Source: Planctomycetota bacterium (GTDB lineage: Bacteria; Planctomycetota; MHYJ01; JACPRB01). Taken from it: a stretch of DNA of 18,015 nucleotides. Numbering within the stretch: the first letter of the stretch is position 1; every line of letters starts with the position of its first letter. The notes under the pieces were generated by a model. It worked only from the letters and a program-made list of their open reading frames with translations, searched no databases and was not told the DNA's origin. Of the stretch, positions 14,122 through 18,015 are shown piece by piece. A program made the translations under genes and the position numbers. The stretch lies in assembly GCA_016200125.1 (NCBI GenBank), contig JACQFK010000094.1, positions 1 through 18,015 on the forward strand. Direction: 5' to 3'.

Positions 14122-16215
14122 ATGGACGCCTTTTCACCGTCATCCCCGATGACGCCGCCGCCGCAGGGCGACGGCGCCTCCCTCGTCCAGGTCCTGCTCA
14201 TCCTCCGCCGCCGCTGGCGCCTGATGGCGATCGTGTGGGCGGCGACGATCGCGGCTGTAGGGATCTACACCTTCACGTCAAAGCGGCTCTACCGTCCGCA
14301 GGCTTCGCTGGAGATCCAGCCCGAGCGCCCGCTGGTGAGCGGGGACAGCAACGACCCGGCGCTGATGGCGAGCCGCATGATGTGGGAGAACTACTACCGC
14401 ACGCAGGAGGCGATCCTGACGGGCCCCACGCTGATGGAGACGGCCTACAAGGCGCTGCCGGAGCCGATCCGCGCGAAGTTCAAGGACGCCCCCGATCCCG
14501 TGAAAGCCTTCATGGACCGACTGGACATCGAGAAGATCCGGACGAGCTTCATCCTGAAGGTCGGGTTCATCGACGAGGACCGCGAGGCCGCCACGCAGGT
14601 GGTGAACACCATCGTCTCCATCTACCTGGAGGACGCCAACCGCCGCTTCCGCGACCTGAAGAGCGGCGCCGCCGAGGTGCTCTCCAAGGAGACCCTGCCC
14701 TCGATCCGCGCCCGGGTCGACGAGGCCGACAAGGCGCTCCAGGGCTTCCAGACCGAGACGCGCTACATCGACTTCGAGGAGCACTACAAGTCCCTGGTCG
14801 AGGCCCACCGCAAGTTCGACGCGCGGTTCACCGACATCCGGCTGCAGCGGCTGAAGGTGATGGCCGAGCTGGAATCGCTGTCGTCCTACGGCGCGGAGGG
14901 CGTGAGCGGCCTGTTCAACCCGGCCTTCCACTCGACCACGGCGCTCCAGCCCCTGGCGCAGGAGCGGGCCCGGATCGCGTCGGACCTCGGCAAGATCGAG
15001 AAGCTCTACAAGGAGCGGCATCCCGCGGTGCAGGAGCTGCGCGAGCAGCTGCGGATGGTGGAGGACAAGATCCGCGAGGCGATCCGGGGCACGCTGAAGT
15101 TCCTGGAGACGGAGCTCGCGCAGGCGGAAGGGGAGGAGAAGTCGCTGCGCGAGGAACTTCAGGCGGTGGAGAAGGGGATGGCCGACTCCGCGCGCCGGCT
15201 GAACCAGTTCCGGCGGCTCGAGAGCGAGCTCGTCTCGGCCAAGGAGCTCTACAATTCCTATCTCAAGAAGCACGGCGAGACCACCGCGACCAGCGGCTCG
15301 TCGCTGGGGAGCGTGCGCGTCGTCGACCACGCGACGGTGCCCGTGTTCCCCTTCAAGCCGCGGGTCATGATGAACCTCGGGCTCGCGGCGGTCGTCGGCC
15401 TGCTGCTGGGCGCGGCCGCGATCTTCCTGACGGAGCAGCTGGACGACCGGATCCAGTCGCCGCGCGAGGTAGAGGCCTTCGTCGGGCTCGACGTTCTGGC
15501 CATGATCCCGCGCCTGTCGCTCGCGGCCAAGGCGGGCGCCGATCCGATCCTCCTCGGGGAGGAATCCGGCCTGCCCGAGTTCGAGGCCTTCCGCGGCCTG
15601 AGGGCGGAGATCGTCACGCGGCTGGAGCGCGTGGAAGGCTCGCGGGTCGTCTGCGTCCTCTCCGCGCTGCAGAGCGAGGGCAAGTCGACGGTCACGGCGA
15701 ACCTCGCGAAGGTGCTCGCGATGGAAGGGCGCCGCGTGCTGGTGTTCGACGCCGACCTGCGTCGTCCCTCGCAATGTCCGCTGATCGGCAACCCGAGCGG
15801 GCCGGGCTTCGAGGAAGTCCTGCGCGGATCGGCCACGGTGGACAAGGCGGTGCAGAAGAGCCGGATCCCGGGCGTGGACGTGCTGGGGGCGAAGGCGGGC
15901 ACGAGCGGGGCGGCCGAGCTCGCGGGGACGCCGCTCTTCGAGGAGGCCCTGCAGTGGGCGCGGGCGAACTACGATTTCGTGCTGATCGACTCCGCGCCGG
16001 TGAACCAGGTCTCCGAGTCGGCGCTGGTGGCGCGCCGCGCGGACGCCACGCTGCTGGTGATCCGCGAGGGCCAGACGGGCCGCGGCGCCGCGGTGATGGC
16101 CCGTAAGCGCCTGCAGGGCATGGGCGTGAAGGTGGCGGGCGTCGTCCTCAACTGCGCCGTCCCCCACGGCCGCGGCTACGGCTATTACTACTACTCGTAC
16201 TACGCGAAGGATTAG
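14122..16215 (+). CDS. Wzc-like polysaccharide co-polymerase / bacterial tyrosine autokinase
   Basis: A 697-residue fusion of chain-length regulator and BY-kinase. Wzz-type domain: membrane segment 1 at about 34-51, a long periplasmic coiled-coil region (about 130-390), a Pro-rich PVFPFKPR motif and membrane segment 2 at about 415-437. Cytoplasmic kinase: DEFRGLRAEI-like lead-in (EFEAFRGLRAEIVTRL), Walker A SALQSEGKST (514-523, Lys521), Walker A' VLVFDADLRR (539-548) and Walker B FVLIDSAP (619-626). The C-terminus has seven tyrosines (GYGYYYYSYYAKD), the usual autophosphorylation cluster. The protein should control polymer length and export with the outer-membrane barrel, through cycles of tyrosine phosphorylation. 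I chose ATG 14122 over the in-frame TTG 14110, because neither has a Shine-Dalgarno and the N-terminus is polar. A 36-base gap separates the next gene. Confidence 0.92.
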   Translation: MDAFSPSSPMTPPPQGDGASLVQVLLILRRRWRLMAIVWAATIAAVGIYTFTSKRLYRPQASLEIQPERPLVSGDSNDPALMASRMMWENYYRTQEAILTGPTLMETAYKALPEPIRAKFKDAPDPVKAFMDRLDIEKIRTSFILKVGFIDEDREAATQVVNTIVSIYLEDANRRFRDLKSGAAEVLSKETLPSIRARVDEADKALQGFQTETRYIDFEEHYKSLVEAHRKFDARFTDIRLQRLKVMAELESLSSYGAEGVSGLFNPAFHSTTALQPLAQERARIASDLGKIEKLYKERHPAVQELREQLRMVEDKIREAIRGTLKFLETELAQAEGEEKSLREELQAVEKGMADSARRLNQFRRLESELVSAKELYNSYLKKHGETTATSGSSLGSVRVVDHATVPVFPFKPRVMMNLGLAAVVGLLLGAAAIFLTEQLDDRIQSPREVEAFVGLDVLAMIPRLSLAAKAGADPILLGEESGLPEFEAFRGLRAEIVTRLERVEGSRVVCVLSALQSEGKSTVTANLAKVLAMEGRRVLVFDADLRRPSQCPLIGNPSGPGFEEVLRGSATVDKAVQKSRIPGVDVLGAKAGTSGAAELAGTPLFEEALQWARANYDFVLIDSAPVNQVSESALVARRADATLLVIREGQTGRGAAVMARKRLQGMGVKVAGVVLNCAVPHGRGYGYYYYSYYAKD

Positions 16216-16227
16216 GCCGGCTCGCAA

Positions 16228-16242
16228 GGCAGGCCTCCTGCC
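16228..16242. other. Short hairpin just upstream of the formyltransferase ribosome site
   Basis: GGCAGG (16228-16233) and CCTGCC (16237-16242) are perfect 6-bp arms around a three-base loop. They lie immediately before GAGGAA (16243-16248), the probable Shine-Dalgarno of ATG 16253. There is no T-run, so it is not an intrinsic terminator. It may only space the two cistrons. Confidence 0.3.
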
Positions 16243-16252
16243 GAGGAACTGC

Positions 16253-17920
16253 ATGCCGGACCGGCGACTCCGAATCGGCCTCCTCCTGGACGGCTTCACA
16301 TTGCCTGCCTGGGTCGCTGGAATCGTGCGAGCAATCCTCACCGACCCGCGGCTGTGCGTGGAGTTGGTCCTCCTGAACGCCTCGGAGGACCGCCCGGTCC
16401 GGAGAAGTCTCCCGCAAAAGCTCTGGAAGAACAATTTTCTCTACAACCGATATGTCACCTGGGAGCGGCGACGAGTCGCCAGTCAGGGATTGGGGGCTCC
16501 CGAGCAGGACGTCAGTGCGCTCCTCGCCGGAATTCCCCTGCTCAAGGCAAAGCCCCGCGGGAAGAAGTTCGTCCACCGATTCTCCCGCAGAACCATCGCG
16601 AGAATCGAGTCCCGCCGGCTCGACATCCTGCTGAGGTTCGGTTTCAAGATCCTTAAAGGAAGGATCCTCCAGGCGGCCGCCTTCGGAGTGTGGAGCTATC
16701 ACCACGGCGACAACGACTTTTACCGCGGAGGGCCGGCGGGATTCTGGGAGGTCTACGAAAGGAACCCGGTCACGGGCCTCACACTCCAGGTGCTTACCGA
16801 GGAACTCGACGGCGGAATCGTTCTTGGGAAGAGCCTTCTTCAGACCGACTTCTCGTCGCCAGTCCGCAATCAGGCCCACCTGCAGGCTGCGTGTCAACGC
16901 GTGTTTGACGATGCGGTCGCGGCAGTGTTCCGACACTCGGCGCAGCGGGAATCGTTCTTCTCAGAATTCAAACCGAGCGCCCGAGCCTACGAACGGAAGC
17001 TTTATACGACGCCCAGCAATTCCCAGATGATGTTCTTCATCCTGGGAAGACTGATGCCGCGCTTTGTCCGGTCGCGGCTCCAGCCCCGTCAGCAGCGGGA
17101 ACAGTGGTTCGTCGGCACGGGCAGCGCGCGTGGAGTGGCGCCCTGGGACCCGTCGTCCGGGACTCCCGAAATCCATTGGTCCGTTCCTGAGCCTGCCCGG
17201 TTTATCGCGGATCCGTTTCCGGCGAAGTTCGACGGCAGGACGGTGGTGTTTCTGGAGGACTTCGACTACCGGAAGAACAAGGGCGTGATCTCAGCGGCGG
17301 ACCTGGGATCGGACGGGAGCCTGGGGCCTTCCGTGCCCGTGCTGGAGCGGGAGTTCCATCTTTCGTTCCCCTTCGTGCTCCATCACGAGGGGCGACTCCT
17401 CATGCTGCCGGAGCAGTCTCGGACGCGTTCCTTGGTCTTTTACGAATGCATGCGGTTCCCCGATCAGTGGAAGGAAGCCGCGAAGATTTTTGACGGCGTC
17501 TCCCTGGTGGACAGCGTCGTTCATAGCCACGAAGGTCGATTCTGGCTCTTCACAACCAAGCCGTACGAGGTGGAGCATCACAACAACCTCTATCTGTTCC
17601 ATTCTCGGACCCTATTTGACGGATGGGTCTCCCATCCGCTCAATCCGATCAGGAGCAGCTTGCGCGGGGCACGGATGGCCGGCTCCATTCTTCGGCAGGG
17701 TGAGCGGCTGATCCGCCCCGGCCAGAATTGCGTCGGTGGATACGGGCGTTCCATCGTCTTCTTCGAGATTGTCCGGATGAACGAGAGAGAGTACGAGGAA
17801 CGGGAGTTGCGGGGGTTCCTGCCACTGGACGGCGTCGAGGGAAACAGCAAGATCCATACGATCAATATTCTCGAAGACCTCCTGGTGGTCGACGGCAGCC
17901 GGATGATTCAGGCCCCATGA
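16253..17920 (+). CDS. Formyltransferase-like protein fused to a GINT1/GH43-like propeller domain
   Basis: A 555-residue, two-domain cytoplasmic protein. The first ~230 residues resemble formyltransferase N-terminal domains (Fmt/PurN type): beta-alpha start RLRIGLLLDGF, the loop WSYHHGDNDFYRGGPAGFWE (147-166), GLTLQVL and ELDGGIVLG with Asp186. In Fmt the loop reads N-x-H-P; here Asn is Ser148, while His150 and Asp186 remain. Residues about 306-550 match the glucosamine inositolphosphorylceramide transferase 1 N-terminal / GH43-like propeller pattern: RFIADPFPAKFDGRTVVFLEDF, SFPFVLHHEGRLLMLPEQS and VDSVVHSHEGRFWLFTT. Such fusions sit in surface-polysaccharide clusters, where N-formylation of an amino sugar is a likely reaction; the substrate is not shown. 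The gene overlaps the methyltransferase start (ATGA). Third positions are less GC-rich and Arg/Gly codons such as cga, aga and gga are commoner than upstream, which suggests recent transfer. Confidence 0.83.
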   Translation: MPDRRLRIGLLLDGFTLPAWVAGIVRAILTDPRLCVELVLLNASEDRPVRRSLPQKLWKNNFLYNRYVTWERRRVASQGLGAPEQDVSALLAGIPLLKAKPRGKKFVHRFSRRTIARIESRRLDILLRFGFKILKGRILQAAAFGVWSYHHGDNDFYRGGPAGFWEVYERNPVTGLTLQVLTEELDGGIVLGKSLLQTDFSSPVRNQAHLQAACQRVFDDAVAAVFRHSAQRESFFSEFKPSARAYERKLYTTPSNSQMMFFILGRLMPRFVRSRLQPRQQREQWFVGTGSARGVAPWDPSSGTPEIHWSVPEPARFIADPFPAKFDGRTVVFLEDFDYRKNKGVISAADLGSDGSLGPSVPVLEREFHLSFPFVLHHEGRLLMLPEQSRTRSLVFYECMRFPDQWKEAAKIFDGVSLVDSVVHSHEGRFWLFTTKPYEVEHHNNLYLFHSRTLFDGWVSHPLNPIRSSLRGARMAGSILRQGERLIRPGQNCVGGYGRSIVFFEIVRMNEREYEERELRGFLPLDGVEGNSKIHTINILEDLLVVDGSRMIQAP

Positions 17921-18015
17921 GTGAATCCTGGGAACGGGAAGTCGGCGGCGGCGAACGTTTTGCCTTCGGGCGCAACTGGAGGCAGTTTCTCCGGCAGATG
18001 AACGACGACCGCATC
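17917..18015 (+). CDS. Probable SAM-dependent methyltransferase of the polysaccharide cluster (3' partial)
   Basis: Only the first 33 codons are in the window (MSESWEREVGGGERFAFGRNW...). The ATG overlaps the preceding stop as ATGA, so translation is probably coupled. The segment RFAFGRNWRQFL followed by a short acidic stretch (NDDRI) is the beginning I associate with class I SAM-dependent methyltransferases found in glycan clusters. The SAM-binding motif lies beyond the edge, so the function is a tentative pattern match. Confidence 0.6.
   Translation, partial: MSESWEREVGGGERFAFGRNWRQFLRQMNDDRI

Noticed and set aside
14278..16434. Minus-strand ORF of 718 codons
   Set aside because: It is antisense to the BY-kinase, whose Walker motifs and tyrosine cluster are unambiguous.

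Overview
The window is high-GC bacterial DNA that looks like a metagenome-derived or poorly characterised genome. The best taxonomic guess is Planctomycetota or a neighbouring lineage. The reasons are a Gram-negative-type envelope (outer-membrane barrel, Wzc-like kinase), many large single-pass proteins with TPR and jelly-roll modules, and short inverted-repeat families that I associate with MAGs of such phyla. The assignment is inference, as no rRNA or marker gene is present. Every gene is on the + strand except one large beta-propeller gene at 9877-12537.

Region 1 (1-8912) is one tightly packed operon whose beginning lies outside the window. It encodes a type IV pilus / type II secretion-like inner-membrane platform with its pseudopilins. 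In order: a single-pass protein with a carbohydrate-binding-like domain (5'-partial), a PilM-PilN fusion with GspL-like layout, a PilO/GspM-like protein, a 906-residue single-pass TPR protein ending in a LamG-like domain, a GspG-like pseudopilin, and a GspH-like pseudopilin with an inserted LamG-like domain. Genes overlap (ATGA, TGATG) or are 3-25 bases apart. Three of the six proteins carry jelly-roll, potentially glycan-binding modules, which is the most unusual property of the locus. A 131-bp compound inverted repeat sits inside the coding sequence of the GspG-like gene and gives it a 51-residue prepilin leader.

Region 2 (8913-9876) holds a second type of inverted repeat that probably doubles as a terminator. 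After it come a sigma70-like promoter, a small exported protein of unknown function (9051-9662) and 214 bases without a gene. Those 214 bases contain a clear terminator for the convergent minus-strand gene.

Region 3 (9877-12801) is the minus-strand gene for an exported protein with about seven propeller-type repeats, an FN3-like domain and a Cys-Gly/hydrophobic/Arg-rich C-terminal sorting tail. It is divergent from region 4, and the 264-base gap between them holds two face-to-face promoters, one a perfect sigma70 consensus.

Region 4 (12802-18015) is an exopolysaccharide-type cluster. It contains an outer-membrane beta-barrel, a Wzc-like chain-length/tyrosine autokinase, a formyltransferase joined to a GINT1/GH43-like propeller domain, and the start of a probable SAM-dependent methyltransferase that runs off the window. 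The formyltransferase gene has more relaxed third-codon GC than its neighbours. The junction between barrel and kinase carries a hairpin, a 10-codon mini-ORF with a strong Shine-Dalgarno, and a kinase start with no Shine-Dalgarno. No stretch over 300 bases lacks a gene, and I saw no tRNA, rRNA, CRISPR array or insertion sequence.
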